DNA from: Pseudomonadota bacterium | GTDB lineage: Bacteria > Pseudomonadota > Alphaproteobacteria > Rhodospirillales > Magnetospirillaceae | Length of the DNA stretch: 52,213 nt | Direction of reading: 5' to 3' | NCBI GenBank assembly: GCA_021847015.1 | Contig: JAJZVW010000022.1 | Coordinates: forward strand, 1 to 52,213 | Part shown: positions 1-7,708 of the stretch, piece by piece | Position numbering within the stretch: the first letter of the stretch is position 1 | Layout: each line of letters opens with the position of its first letter | Program-made: the position numbers and the translations under genes | The notes under the pieces: model-generated | The model's database searches: none | What the model was told of the DNA's origin: nothing | The model's input: only the letters and a program-made list of their open reading frames with translations

Positions 1-191
1 AGGATTCCGGGGCGCGCTCGCTGAAACTTCACGCCCGCGTCAACGGCGCCGACGATGTCTCGCCGCCCTTCACGCTGACCACCGGCGCGGCGTTCTGGTA
101 CCTCTCGGCCACCTTCCCCCAGGCCCCAGGCGGCGTCGCCTGGACGCCCTCGGCGGTCAATCTCTGCCAGATCGGGCTGGAGGCTGCCTGA
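1..191 (+). CDS. C-terminal part of a probable phage virion or tail-associated protein
   Basis: The reading frame is open from the left edge and stops at TGA 189-191, so only the last 62 or so residues are present. The fragment is rich in Thr, Ser, Ala and aromatic residues (ending NLCQIGLEAA) and has no catalytic motif that I recognise. The stop overlaps the start of the next gene (TGATG), which implies translational coupling. The genes that follow are holin-like and lysozyme-like, as expected at the end of a phage late operon, so a structural role is inferred from context only. The start lies outside the window. Confidence 0.6.
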   Translation, partial: DSGARSLKLHARVNGADDVSPPFTLTTGAAFWYLSATFPQAPGGVAWTPSAVNLCQIGLEAA

Positions 192-448
192 TGGGCGCCG
201 CAGCCGATGTCGGCCAGTTCGCCCTCGTCGTTGCCGGAGACGGGCCGGGACGGATCAGCGTTGCCGCGGGCGCCATCACCCTGGTGGGAAACGGACCCGG
301 AATCGCCGATGTCGGCCAGATCGGCATGGCCTGCGTCGGCGACGGCGTGGGCGTCGGTTCCGTCGCGCAGGCTGCCGTTGCCATCGTCGGTGATGGCGTG
401 GGCCAAGCCGACATCGCCCAGGCCTTCGTCACCGTGGTCGGCGGATAG
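191..448 (+). CDS. Small glycine-rich repeat protein of the phage module
   Basis: This 85-residue protein starts at ATG 191, overlapping the previous stop. It is built almost entirely of a repeat of 17-18 residues, each opening with V-G-(D/N)-G-x-G and followed by a stretch such as ADVGQIG, GSVAQAA or ADIAQAF. Four units can be counted, plus a terminal VGG. It has no charged catalytic cluster and no signal peptide. Regular G-D-G repeats of this length are compatible with a small beta-solenoid, a shape common in phage tail tips and spikes, but that is inference. The opposite strand is also open here because of the base composition; the coupling and position support the plus strand. Confidence 0.6.
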   Translation: MGAAADVGQFALVVAGDGPGRISVAAGAITLVGNGPGIADVGQIGMACVGDGVGVGSVAQAAVAIVGDGVGQADIAQAFVTVVGG

Positions 449-495
449 CCCGCACCAGCCCTCATCAACAGCAATTTCACGTCCAAGGAGGCGGC

Positions 496-687
496 ATGCG
501 CCACACCCTCGCCGATACCGTCACCAGTGCCACGGCGCTCGCGGCGGCCTGGTGGTCCCAATTCCTCTCGCCGCTGCTCCAGGCCGCCATCCTGATCCTC
601 ACCGCCGCCTTCATGGGGCTGGGGGTGCTGTTGCGGTGGCGGCAGTGGCGGGCACCCAACCGATCCAACGAGGAGGACCAAGTATGA
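496..687 (+). CDS. Holin-like small membrane protein
   Basis: This 63-residue protein starts at ATG 496, 5 nt after an AAGGAGG ribosome-binding site at 485-491. It has an amphipathic N-terminus, one clear membrane segment (about residues 25-46) and a short basic then acidic tail (RWRQWRAPNRSNEEDQV). Size, single membrane helix and charged C-terminus resemble phage holins or lysis-associated membrane proteins. Its stop overlaps the start of the lysozyme-like gene (GTATGA), so the two are translationally coupled, which is typical of lysis cassettes. The family could not be named from sequence alone. Confidence 0.6.
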   Translation: MRHTLADTVTSATALAAAWWSQFLSPLLQAAILILTAAFMGLGVLLRWRQWRAPNRSNEEDQV

Positions 688-1172
688 CCGAACAGGGCAT
701 CGACATCCGCCAACTCCGCGACCTCGTGGTGCGGCCGGCGCTGGAGGCCATCGGCCTGGGCGGGCCCGCCGCCGAGGAACTGATGGTCGGCACCATCCTG
801 CAGGAATCCGGCGGCGGCCACTGGCTGCACCAGGTGGGCAGAGGCCCGGCCATCGGCATCTGCCAGATGGAGCCGGCCACCCATGACGACCTCTGGCGCA
901 ACTTCCTGCGCTCCCGCCCTGACCTTGCCTCCAAGGTGCAGCGGCTGATGGTCGAGGCGCAGGTGGGCGAGATTGGGGCCAGCGAGATGGCCGGCAATCT
1001 CTACTATGCCGTCGCCATGGCCCGGCTGGTCTATGCCCGCGCCCCCGAGCCGCTGCCGCCGGCCGGCGATCTAGCCGCCCAGGCAGCCTACTACAAGCGC
1101 CACTACAACACTGCCGACGGCGCCGCCACGGTGGCGCAGTACATGGCCAATTGGCAGCGCGCCATCGGCTGA
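684..1172 (+). CDS. Lysozyme/transglycosylase-like phage endolysin protein
   Basis: This protein of 162 residues starts at ATG 684, inside the stop of the preceding holin-like gene. Residues 37-62 (GTILQESGGG followed by AIGICQMEP) have the arrangement of lytic transglycosylase and goose-lysozyme folds, where a Glu following a short helix (E41 here) is catalytic and a G-x-x-Q-(M/I) strand follows. A helical C-terminal half (about 90-160) is rich in Tyr and Ala. There is no signal peptide, so release would need the upstream holin-like protein. A decayed second copy of the middle of this gene lies at 7709-7905. The enzymatic assignment rests on motif similarity; a structural transglycosylase of the virion is the main alternative. 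Confidence 0.6.
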   Translation: MTEQGIDIRQLRDLVVRPALEAIGLGGPAAEELMVGTILQESGGGHWLHQVGRGPAIGICQMEPATHDDLWRNFLRSRPDLASKVQRLMVEAQVGEIGASEMAGNLYYAVAMARLVYARAPEPLPPAGDLAAQAAYYKRHYNTADGAATVAQYMANWQRAIG

Positions 1173-1206
1173 ATTCCGGCACGGGCGAACGCCGCCTGTG
1201 TCCTTC

Positions 1207-1239
1207 CCGCCGCCCGGGTCGCTCCCGAGGCGGTTTTTT
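1207..1239 (+). terminator. Intrinsic terminator after the lysozyme-like gene
   Basis: CCGCC (1207-1211) pairs with GGCGG (1229-1233), with an inner CGGG/CCCG pairing, and is followed directly by six T residues (1234-1239). It lies 35 nt after the lysozyme-like stop and just before the next ribosome-binding site, so it probably attenuates rather than ends the operon. Confidence 0.65.
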
Positions 1240-1262
1240 CATGCGTATGAAAGGAAACTCTC

Positions 1263-1940
1263 GTGGAGCAGATCTCTCTCCTGGCCCTTTGGGCCACCGC
1301 TTGGCCGTTCATCACGGCCATCGTCGCCGCCGCTTCGACGCTCGATGCCGCCCTGCCGCAGCCGGCGCCGGGATCGCACTGGCTGATCGTTCGCAAGGTC
1401 ATCAGTTTTCTCGCCATCAACGTCGGCAATGCGAGCAACGGCAAGCAGCCGGATTTCGTCACCTGGATCGTCCGCATCGCCGAGCCGGTCCTGCACGCGC
1501 AGGGGATCGCGCCGGTCCCGGCGGCCAAGGCGGCGGAACCCCCGGCGCCGCCGTCGCCGCCCTCGGCGGCTGGCCCGATTGCGGCAGCCGTCCTGGTGCT
1601 CGCCCTTGGAGCCGCCGGCCTGCTGGGGCTGTCGGCTTGCACCAACATGCAGGATCCGACCACCACCATCGTCTCGGTCGAAGCCGGCTATGGCGCAGCC
1701 CTGGCCGCCGAGAACGAATACCTGGCCTCGGGCAAGGCCGATCCGGCGGTTGTCAAGACCCTGCGCGACGCCCGAACCGGCGTCGCGCAGGTACTCGATC
1801 CCATCGCCGCCGCCGCGGCCAAGGGCCAGGCCCCCACCACCGACCAGGCCCTCGCCGCACAGACGGCGCTTTCCGCCTTCCAGGCTGCGCTTCAGGCCAA
1901 CGACCTGACGCCGAAAACCACCACCAGCACGGGGAACTGA
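1263..1940 (+). CDS. Fusion of a holin-like domain with a lipoprotein domain
   Basis: This 225-residue protein starts at GTG 1263 behind AAAGGAAA. Residues 1-80 contain a hydrophobic N-terminal segment followed by a small domain (WLIVRKVISFLAINVGNA), of a type seen in phage holin-associated proteins. A Pro/Ala linker (about 84-104) leads to a second hydrophobic stretch (105-122) ending in a lipobox, LSAC, with Cys126. The rest (127-225) is an Ala-rich helical domain with no further membrane segment. A lipobox in the middle of a protein is odd: either the second half is also made from an internal start, or this is a fused holin-lipoprotein (spanin-like) lysis protein. The function is inferred from context. 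Confidence 0.55.
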   Translation: MEQISLLALWATAWPFITAIVAAASTLDAALPQPAPGSHWLIVRKVISFLAINVGNASNGKQPDFVTWIVRIAEPVLHAQGIAPVPAAKAAEPPAPPSPPSAAGPIAAAVLVLALGAAGLLGLSACTNMQDPTTTIVSVEAGYGAALAAENEYLASGKADPAVVKTLRDARTGVAQVLDPIAAAAAKGQAPTTDQALAAQTALSAFQAALQANDLTPKTTTSTGN

Positions 1941-1943
1941 CCC

Positions 1944-2141
1944 ATGGACATCACGATCATCCTTCAGATCCTTGCCGCCGCCGCGCAACTCCTGCCCGAG
2001 ATCGAGCAGGTGCTGCCGGTGGTCGCCAAGATCATTGACGGGCAGACGGCCACCGAGACCGATGCCGCCGCCGTCTACGCCGCCATCCAGGCGCTGGAGG
2101 CGCAGGTGGCCGGCCGGGAGGCTGCCGCTGCGGCGACCTGA
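1944..2141 (+). CDS. Small helical phage-module protein
   Basis: This 65-residue protein begins at ATG 1944, three bases after the previous stop. It is hydrophobic at the N-terminus (MDITIILQILAAAAQLL), acidic in the middle and Ala-rich at the end, and is probably two amphipathic helices. Similar tiny proteins often close phage lysis modules, but no family is recognised. It is followed within 25 nt by a strong terminator, making it the last gene of the phage-derived operon in this window. Confidence 0.5.
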   Translation: MDITIILQILAAAAQLLPEIEQVLPVVAKIIDGQTATETDAAAVYAAIQALEAQVAGREAAAAAT

Positions 2142-2162
2142 TCTCCAATCCATCACTACGCC

Positions 2163-2204
2163 GCGGCCGGCCGGGGGGAGCCATCCCCTCGGCCGGCCGC
2201 TTTT
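2163..2204 (+). terminator. Strong intrinsic terminator closing the phage module
   Basis: GCGGCCGGCC (2163-2172) pairs perfectly with GGCCGGCCGC (2191-2200), with GGGG/CCCC pairing inside the loop, and is followed by TTTT. It lies 22 nt after the last phage-type gene. Confidence 0.8.
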
Positions 2205-2344
2205 CGCGTTTTTGGCGGGCGCAGACCGGGGTCGCCGGGGTTCCCGCCTCCGCCATCGGTTTTCCGCCGTTGCCGGCTCCGTTCCCTCCGACGCTCCCCG
2301 CGCTTCGCCGAATTGGCCGGGTCCGGGTCCCCGACGCCCTCATC

Positions 2345-2911
2345 CTATCGGTCCAGCGTCCGTGCGTCTCCGCCGATGGCGTCGATGATGCTGCGCATCT
2401 CCGCCGCTACTTCGGGATGGTGACGGTCGAGGAAATCGGCGACCGTAGCGTTGCGGAACAGCTTTGAGACATAGCCCTTGGCGACCACCAGGACCAGCAT
2501 GGTGTCACCGAGGCCGCCCTCTACTGCGCGGATGTCGCGGTGCAGGCGCTCCATTTCCCGTTCCATCCGCGCCAGGTCGTCAGCCGAGACGCCCTCCAGC
2601 TTCTTGGGCTTTTCCGATTCGGCCAACTGCTCCGGCCGAGTCGCGGCCAGCAGCACCTTGGCATAGGACAGGGTGAAGCGGTTGGCGAGGATCATCATTT
2701 CAGCCGCCTCGATCTGGCGCATCGGCTTCATCTTGCGCAGGATGGGGAAGATCGAAGCGCTGACCCTCGTCAATGCCGAAGGCGCGACGCGCGAGCGGGC
2801 GTTGGGGGCGATGCGCCTTTCGGTCGGCCGGACGACCACGGAGGAAGGTCGATGTCGCGGCGGCCTGTTTGGTAAGGGCGTGGCAGGCCGGTATTTCCAA
2901 GTGATCGGCAA
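2345..2911 (-). pseudogene. Remnant of a plasmid-partition RepB/ParB-type protein (C-terminal domain)
   Basis: The frame gives up to 188 residues. From about residue 50 on it matches the C-terminal domain of plasmid RepB-type partition proteins: the signature LRKMKPMRQIEAAEMM, then FTLSYAKVLLAAT and a charged coiled-coil stretch. The first 45 residues (Pro/Arg-rich) do not resemble the ParB DNA-binding N-terminus, and no ParB-box or helix-turn-helix domain precedes it, so only the tail of the original gene seems to survive. It is convergent with the phage module and divergent from the metal genes. It suggests that part of this island once travelled on a plasmid or integrative element. A short protein with a new function cannot be excluded. 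Confidence 0.6.
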
Positions 2912-3151
2912 TCCGCTTTACCAGCGCGGTCATACTCCGCCTGGCGGTGGTTGCTTACGGCGCAGCTCTGAGATCCGCTCGGCTGATCGAACCTCCGGAA
3001 CATCGGTGACGACGGTACGCGGAGCGGTCTACTATCCCCCCTGCGGTTGGGCGGCGTCCGTCCTGGCCGCCTCTCGATGTCCACCTCGGCCGGCTGACCA
3101 CTATCGGTGCGACGTTCATCGCCGCAACGGCCCACAAGCGCGGATAAGTCC
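2912..3151. other. Intergenic junction without a recognisable gene
   Basis: This stretch lies between the RepB-type remnant and the nucleoside phosphorylase gene. Short frames exist on both strands but none shows a family signature or a ribosome-binding site. It probably holds scrambled remains of the recombination that joined the two segments. The promoter for the gene at 3152 should lie here, but I see no convincing -35/-10 pair. Confidence 0.4.
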
Positions 3152-3958
3152 ATGGATCACGACGACGCCCCCATCCTCGCCCTCAAGGACAGTGCCGCCC
3201 CCTCGGTGTTCCAACCTGCCAACCTGCTGCGCGAGGCACGGCGCCAGCGCGGGCTGGACCATGCCGACGTGCCCACCCTCTGCCTCCTTGATCCCGACGG
3301 CGACATGGTGCGCCATCTCAGGCGGACCGGGATAGCGCGGGCCGTCGACCATTGGGCCTGCTACCACACCGAGATGTGGCGCTTCGATTGGGAGGGCCTG
3401 GAATTCGGAATCGTGGGATGCGCCGTCGGCGCTCCCTTCGCCGTGCTGGTGGCCGAGCAGATGTTCGCCAGCGGCTGCCGTTTCCTGATCAGCGTCACCT
3501 CGTCCGGCCAGATTTCGCCGATGGGCGAGCCGCCGTACTTCATCCTGATCGATCGGGCACTGCGCGACGAAGGCACCAGCTACCATTACCTGCCGCCGTC
3601 CCGTTTCGCAGATGCCGCCCCGGAAGTGCTGGCCCGCCTGGCCCCGCTGGCCGGCACTGCCCCGGTCGCCATCCATCGGGGCGCCACCTGGACCACCGAC
3701 GCCCCCTACCGCGAAACGGAAAAGGCCATAGCCGCCCACCGCGACGTGGGCATTCTCGCCGTCGAGATGGAGGCCGCCGCCCTGTACGCCTTTTCCCGGG
3801 CCCGCGGCTGCCCGGTGGCCTGCTTCGCCCATGTCACCAACACCATGGCACGCAGCGAGGGCGAATTCGAGAAGGGCGAGGCCGATGGCGCCCTGGAGGC
3901 ATTGGCGCTGGTGGGGGCAGCCGCGCGGGCTTGGCTGATTCCGGCGGGGGTGAGATGA
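3152..3958 (+). CDS. Nucleoside phosphorylase family protein (PNP/UDP phosphorylase fold)
   Basis: This protein of 268 residues starts at ATG 3152. It has the hallmarks of the purine/uridine phosphorylase superfamily: the early strand FGIVGCAVGAPFAVLVAEQM, a serine-rich SVTSSGQISP phosphate region, and near the end AVEMEAAALYAFSRARG, the conserved M-E motif that holds the ribose. The family cleaves nucleosides with phosphate to base and ribose-1-phosphate. An unusual feature is the coupling by a 4-nt overlap (ATGA) to a drug/metabolite transporter with a His-rich tail, which suggests a shared substrate or shared stress. The exact nucleoside cannot be read from sequence. An in-frame ATG at 3107 is an alternative start. 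Confidence 0.75.
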   Translation: MDHDDAPILALKDSAAPSVFQPANLLREARRQRGLDHADVPTLCLLDPDGDMVRHLRRTGIARAVDHWACYHTEMWRFDWEGLEFGIVGCAVGAPFAVLVAEQMFASGCRFLISVTSSGQISPMGEPPYFILIDRALRDEGTSYHYLPPSRFADAAPEVLARLAPLAGTAPVAIHRGATWTTDAPYRETEKAIAAHRDVGILAVEMEAAALYAFSRARGCPVACFAHVTNTMARSEGEFEKGEADGALEALALVGAAARAWLIPAGVR

Positions 3959-4977
3959 ACAAGGGCATCCTGGCGGCCTTGGCCGCCGCCATCCTGTTTG
4001 GTGGCAGCACCCCGTTCGCCAAACTGCTGCTCGGCGATATCGGTCCGTGGCTGCTGGCCGGCATTCTGTATCTGGGCTCGGGGATCGGTCTGACCGCCGC
4101 CGGGCTTGTCATCAAGAGAGAGCGGTCCAGGCTCGGCCCCGGCGAGTGGCCGTGGCTGGTCGGGGCCATTCTCGCGGGTGGCGTCGCCGGGCCAGTGCTG
4201 CTGATGTATGGATTATCGAGAACGACCGCCTCCACGTCTTCGTTGCTGCTGAATGCCGAAGGCGTGTTCACAGCAGTGCTGGCATGGGTGGTGTTCAAGG
4301 AAAATGCCGACCGGCGTATCGTCTTGGGCATGTTCGCCATCGTGGTGGGGGCGGCTGTGCTGTCCTGGCCGGGCGGGACCGTGGATGCTTCGTGGCCCGC
4401 GCTAGCCGTCCTTGGCGCCTGCTTATGCTGGGGGATCGACAACAATCTGACCCGCAAGGTTTCCTTGGCCGACCCGGTGCAAATCGCCGCCATCAAGGGA
4501 TTGGGCGCGGGTGCGACCAATATCGCACTGGCCGTCACCATGGGGACACCGCACCCGCCTTTCGCAACCGTCGCAGCGGCCAGCCTTATCGGCTTCCTGG
4601 GTTACGGCGTCAGCCTTGTAACCTTCGTCGTCGGGCTGCGTGAGTTGGGAACGGCGAGGACTGGGGCCTATTTCTCCACTGCACCCTTTGTTGGCGCCAT
4701 CGTTTCCGTGCTGCTGCTTGGGGAGACGATCACCCTGCGTTTAATTGCGGCAGCGGCATTGATGGGCGTTGGCGTCTGGCTTCACTTGACCGAACGCCAC
4801 GATCACGACCACCATCACGAGCCCCTGGACCATGAGCATGCCCATGAACACGACGAGCATCACCGGCATCACGGCAACGATCCCATGGGCACGCATGTCC
4901 ATCCGCACCGGCACGAACCGTTGACCCATCGGCATCCGCATTTTCCCGACGCTCATCACCGCCATGGTCACCGCTGA
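3955..4977 (+). CDS. DMT/EamA-family transporter with a histidine-rich C-terminal tail
   Basis: This 340-residue protein overlaps the preceding stop by 4 nt. About ten hydrophobic segments run from residue 3 to 278, in two EamA repeats (the second starting near ASWPALAVLGACLCWG). The last 60 residues form a cytoplasmic or exposed tail with over 20 His and many Asp/Glu residues (for example HDHDHHHEPLDHEH). Such tails are known from Zn, Ni and Co transporters and chaperones, where they bind metal. EamA proteins normally export small metabolites; the tail, together with the neighbouring MerR regulator and CDF exporter, points to transport of a metal or metal-chelate complex, which is inference. 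The tail has no Cys. Confidence 0.75.
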   Translation: MNKGILAALAAAILFGGSTPFAKLLLGDIGPWLLAGILYLGSGIGLTAAGLVIKRERSRLGPGEWPWLVGAILAGGVAGPVLLMYGLSRTTASTSSLLLNAEGVFTAVLAWVVFKENADRRIVLGMFAIVVGAAVLSWPGGTVDASWPALAVLGACLCWGIDNNLTRKVSLADPVQIAAIKGLGAGATNIALAVTMGTPHPPFATVAAASLIGFLGYGVSLVTFVVGLRELGTARTGAYFSTAPFVGAIVSVLLLGETITLRLIAAAALMGVGVWLHLTERHDHDHHHEPLDHEHAHEHDEHHRHHGNDPMGTHVHPHRHEPLTHRHPHFPDAHHRHGHR

Positions 4978-4993
4978 CCAATCACCAGAATGG

Positions 4994-5425
4994 TCAAGCG
5001 ATTTCCCCCTGGATATCTCCGCCTTCGTCCTGTGACGCCAAGGCATCGATGATTCGACATTCGGCAACGGTTCCGGCGCAACACTCGCTCATCTCGCGCA
5101 AGGCTTTCCGCAAGCGCACCAGTTCCGCAATCTTTCGCTCCACCTCCGCCAGATGGGCGAATGCCAAGCGGTCGGCATCTTCGCATGGATGCTCGGGATA
5201 CTCTGCCAAGCGCAGAAGGGTGCGAATGTCGTCGATGCTGAAACCGAGATCGCGCCCTTTGCGGATGAACGCCAAGCGCCGCCGGTGCGGTTCCCCATAT
5301 TGCCGGTAACCCGATGCCGTCCGGTCCGTCTCGGGAAGCAAACCGATGCGCTCGTAGTAGCGGATGGTTTCAACATTAACCCCAGTCGCCTTGCCGAGCT
5401 TCCCGATGCTGAACGCCTGCGTCAT
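4994..5425 (-). CDS. MerR-family metal-responsive transcription regulator (ZntR/PbrR/CadR type)
   Basis: This 143-residue protein has an N-terminal winged helix-turn-helix (FSIGKLGKATGVNVETIRYY, residues 6-25), a dimerisation helix (about 75-112) and a metal-binding loop. Cys81, the Cys115-Cys116 pair and Cys123 match the positions used by ZntR/CadR/PbrR-type sensors of divalent metals (the Cys-Cys pair followed by a further Cys about 8 residues on). The gene is divergent from a CDF exporter, and the spacer between them carries a perfect dyad between stretched promoter elements, the classic MerR activation target. It most likely represses, and on binding Zn, Cd or Pb activates, the exporter. 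The exact metal is not determinable here. Confidence 0.9.
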   Translation of the reverse strand: MTQAFSIGKLGKATGVNVETIRYYERIGLLPETDRTASGYRQYGEPHRRRLAFIRKGRDLGFSIDDIRTLLRLAEYPEHPCEDADRLAFAHLAEVERKIAELVRLRKALREMSECCAGTVAECRIIDALASQDEGGDIQGEIA

Positions 5426-5431
5426 GACCGC

Positions 5432-5464
5432 TTGACCCTGTAGTGGCTACAGGGTCCATCCTAT
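5432..5464 (+). promoter_or_regulatory. MerR-type operator and promoter of the CDF exporter gene
   Basis: A -35 element TTGACC (5432-5437) overlaps the perfect dyad ACCCTGTAG-TGG-CTACAGGGT (5435-5455). A poor -10 (around TCCTAT, 5459-5464) follows after about 20-21 bp, longer than the normal 17. A dyad inside an over-long spacer is the signature of MerR-activated promoters, and CCCTGTAG/CTACAGGG resembles known ZntR/PbrR-type boxes. Confidence 0.85.
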
Positions 5465-5490
5465 CGGAAAATACCGACGAAGAGGGTGAA

Positions 5491-6120
5491 ATGGGTGCGT
5501 GTTGTCACGGCGGATGCCACGGCCCGAGCCAGGGCAGCCCCCGCACTCGCCGGGTGCTGTGGTTGGCGCTGGCGATTAACGCCGGCATGTTCCTGGTGGA
5601 AATCATCGCGGGCGTAACGGCGGGGTCATCCTCGTTGCAGGCCGATGCCATGGACTTCCTCGGGGACGCCACCAATTACGCTGTCAGCCTGCTGGTGCTG
5701 GGGATGAGCCTGCGGCACCGGGCGCGGGCCTCGGTGCTGAAAGGCGCGACCATGGGGGCATTCGGCCTATGGGTAGTCGCCAACACCGCCCATCACCTGC
5801 TGAGCGGCACGGTTCCGGAAGCCGAGGTGATGGGTGTGATCGGCATTATGGCGCTGGTTGCCAACGGAGGCGTGGCCGCGATGCTTTATGCCTTCCGCGA
5901 CGGCGACAGCAATATGCGGTCGGTGTGGATCTGCTCGCGCAACGATGCGATCGGCAACCTTGCGGTATTGGGCGCGGCCAGCGGCGTGTTCGCCACCGGC
6001 TCGGGCTGGCCGGATTTCGCGGTGGCCGGCGTTATGGCGTCGTTGGCGTTGAGCGGAGCGGCCCAGGTGCTGCGCCATGCCCTTACCGAACTTCGTTCAG
6101 TGGCCGTCCCTGCCGAATGA
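5491..6120 (+). CDS. Cation diffusion facilitator (CDF) family metal exporter
   Basis: This 209-residue protein starts at ATG 5491, behind AGAGGGTG; the frame is open further upstream but the promoter occupies that part. The N-terminus carries a Cys/His cluster (MGACCHGGCHG) that may bind metal. It has five to six membrane segments; the first conserved metal site reads DAMDFLGD and the second SRNDAIGNLAVL, both typical of compact CzcD/CDF proteins that exchange Zn, Cd or Co for protons. The long cytoplasmic C-terminal domain of larger CDFs is absent. Control by the divergent MerR regulator is strongly supported by the operator between them. Confidence 0.85.
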   Translation: MGACCHGGCHGPSQGSPRTRRVLWLALAINAGMFLVEIIAGVTAGSSSLQADAMDFLGDATNYAVSLLVLGMSLRHRARASVLKGATMGAFGLWVVANTAHHLLSGTVPEAEVMGVIGIMALVANGGVAAMLYAFRDGDSNMRSVWICSRNDAIGNLAVLGAASGVFATGSGWPDFAVAGVMASLALSGAAQVLRHALTELRSVAVPAE

Positions 6121-6210
6121 GTGGTCACGCCCCGGTCAGATCGGCATGATCACGGGTGGGGGCGCCTGGTCGCTGGACGCCGTGCTCGCCCGGAAGATCG
6201 GGAAAGCCCG

Positions 6211-7437
6211 GCCATGACGGCGCCTCCCGTCACTGACACCAAGCCCCGGCCCGGAACGCCGATCGAGGTTCTGCTCGCCTTCCTCAAGTTGGGGATGACG
6301 TGCTTCGGCGGCCCGATTGCGCATCTCGGATATTTTCGGGACGAGTTCGTCGTCCGTCGACGCTCGATCGGGGAAGAGGCGTATGCGGACTTGGTCGGGC
6401 TGTGCCAATTCCTGCCCGGCCCCGCCAGCAGCCAAGTCGGCTTCTCCATTGGCCTGACGCGGGCCGGATACCTGGGCGGTCTGGCAGCCTGGACCGGCTT
6501 CACGCTGCCGTCCGCCATCCTGCTGGTGGCGTTCGCCTATGCGGCGGGCGCGCTGTCCGGGGCCATCGGCGCCGGGCTGCTGCGCGGGCTCAAGCTGGTG
6601 GCCGTGGCCATCGTGGCCCAGGCGGTCTGGGGGATGGCGAGAACCCTTTGCCCCGACCGCGAGCGGGCCACCATCGCCACGGCGGCGGCGGTGATCATCC
6701 TGTTCAGCCAATCCTCCGCCGCGCAGGTGGCCACCATCGTCCTGGGCGCGATCGCGGGGGTGTTCATCTGCCGAACCGCAGCGTCGCCGACGGCCGCGGG
6801 GCACATCGCACAGCCGGTCTCCCGCAAAGCCGGGCTGGCGGCACTCGGGGTGTTCTTCCTCCTTCTCGCCGCGCTTCCCGTGTTGGGGACGAGCCTGGCG
6901 TCACCGGGGATTGCCCTGGCCGATGCGTTCTACCGGTCGGGTGCGCTGGTCTTCGGCGGCGGCCATGTGGTGCTGCCGTTGCTCCGCGAGGCGTTCGTCG
7001 GGCCTAACTGGGTGAGCGACGACGTCTTCCTATCAGGCTACGGCGCCGCGTAGGCGGTTCCCGGCCCGCTGTTCACCTTCGCCGTCTTCCTTGGCGCGGT
7101 CGTCCGTCCTTCTCCGCACGGCGTCGCCGGTGCCGTCCTGGGACTGGTGGCGATCTTCCTGCCGGGAATGCTCATCCTGCTTGGGGTCTTCCCGTTCTGG
7201 GACGCATTGCGGCAGCGCGCGGGCACCCGGGCCATGATGCGGGGGGTCAACGCGGCGGTGGTGGGGCTTCTGGCGGCCGCACTTTACAATCCCGTCTGGA
7301 CGAGTTCGGTCAAGTCACCCGGAGACTTCGGACTCGCCAAGATCGGCTTCGTTCTCCTGACGGTCTGGCGTGCTCCGCCGTTGGTCGTCGTCATCCTTAG
7401 TGCGATAGGAGGGGTCGGCCTTGCGCAAATTCATTGA
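6211..7437 (+). pseudogene. chrA: Chromate transporter gene chrA interrupted by one amber codon
   Basis: Read through, the frame gives 408 residues with the two-half layout of CHR-family chromate transporters: FGGPIAHLGYF, the PGPASSQ motif, FGGGHVVLPLL, and after the break AVPGPLFTFA, which repeats PGP in the second half. Codon 281 (7051-7053) is TAG where the family has Gln (GYGAAQAVPGP), so a single CAG to TAG change truncates the protein. The rest of the frame is intact to a TGA at 7435-7437, so the lesion looks recent. ChrA normally expels chromate at the inner membrane. The product of codons 1-280 lacks several helices and is unlikely to work unless the amber is suppressed or a sequencing error. 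Confidence 0.85.
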
Positions 7438-7444
7438 GACCCGT

Positions 7445-7703
7445 ATGCGCCGCTTCGGCCCGTCCCAATGTGGGGTTCTGGCCCTGATGACAATTCTATT
7501 CTGGGCCACGTCCGCGCTGGCGAGTGGCATTCACGGTGTTCGGCATCGCCCTGGTGGCAACGCGGGTTGTCACTACGGCCCATTACCTCAGCGACGCGCT
7601 GTTCGGCACCTACATCGGCGTTATCAGTAGCTTTTTGGTCTACCATCAGTTCTGTCGACGCGGTCTATTTGCCAAGTCGTCAAAACGCCACATCTCGGTG
7701 TGA
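7445..7703 (+). pseudogene. Remnant of a PAP2-type membrane phosphatase
   Basis: An N-terminal piece starts at ATG 7445 (MRRFGPSQCGVLALMT, a membrane segment). Near 7530 the homology moves to another frame, which reads FTVFGIALVATRVVTTAHYLSD and ends at TGA 7701-7703. The string ATRVVTTAHYLSD fits the third phosphatase motif of PAP2 enzymes (SRxxxxxHxxxD). The middle of the gene, including the first motif and most of the PSGH region, is missing, so this is a deletion plus frameshift. PAP2 proteins dephosphorylate lipid phosphates at the membrane. The remnant directly follows the chrA pseudogene. Confidence 0.65.
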
Positions 7704-7708
7704 TAGCA

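Noticed and set aside
29-406. A minus-strand frame opposite the repeat protein at 191-448
   Set aside because: The plus-strand gene is coupled to its neighbours by overlapping start and stop codons; the minus frame has no start signal.
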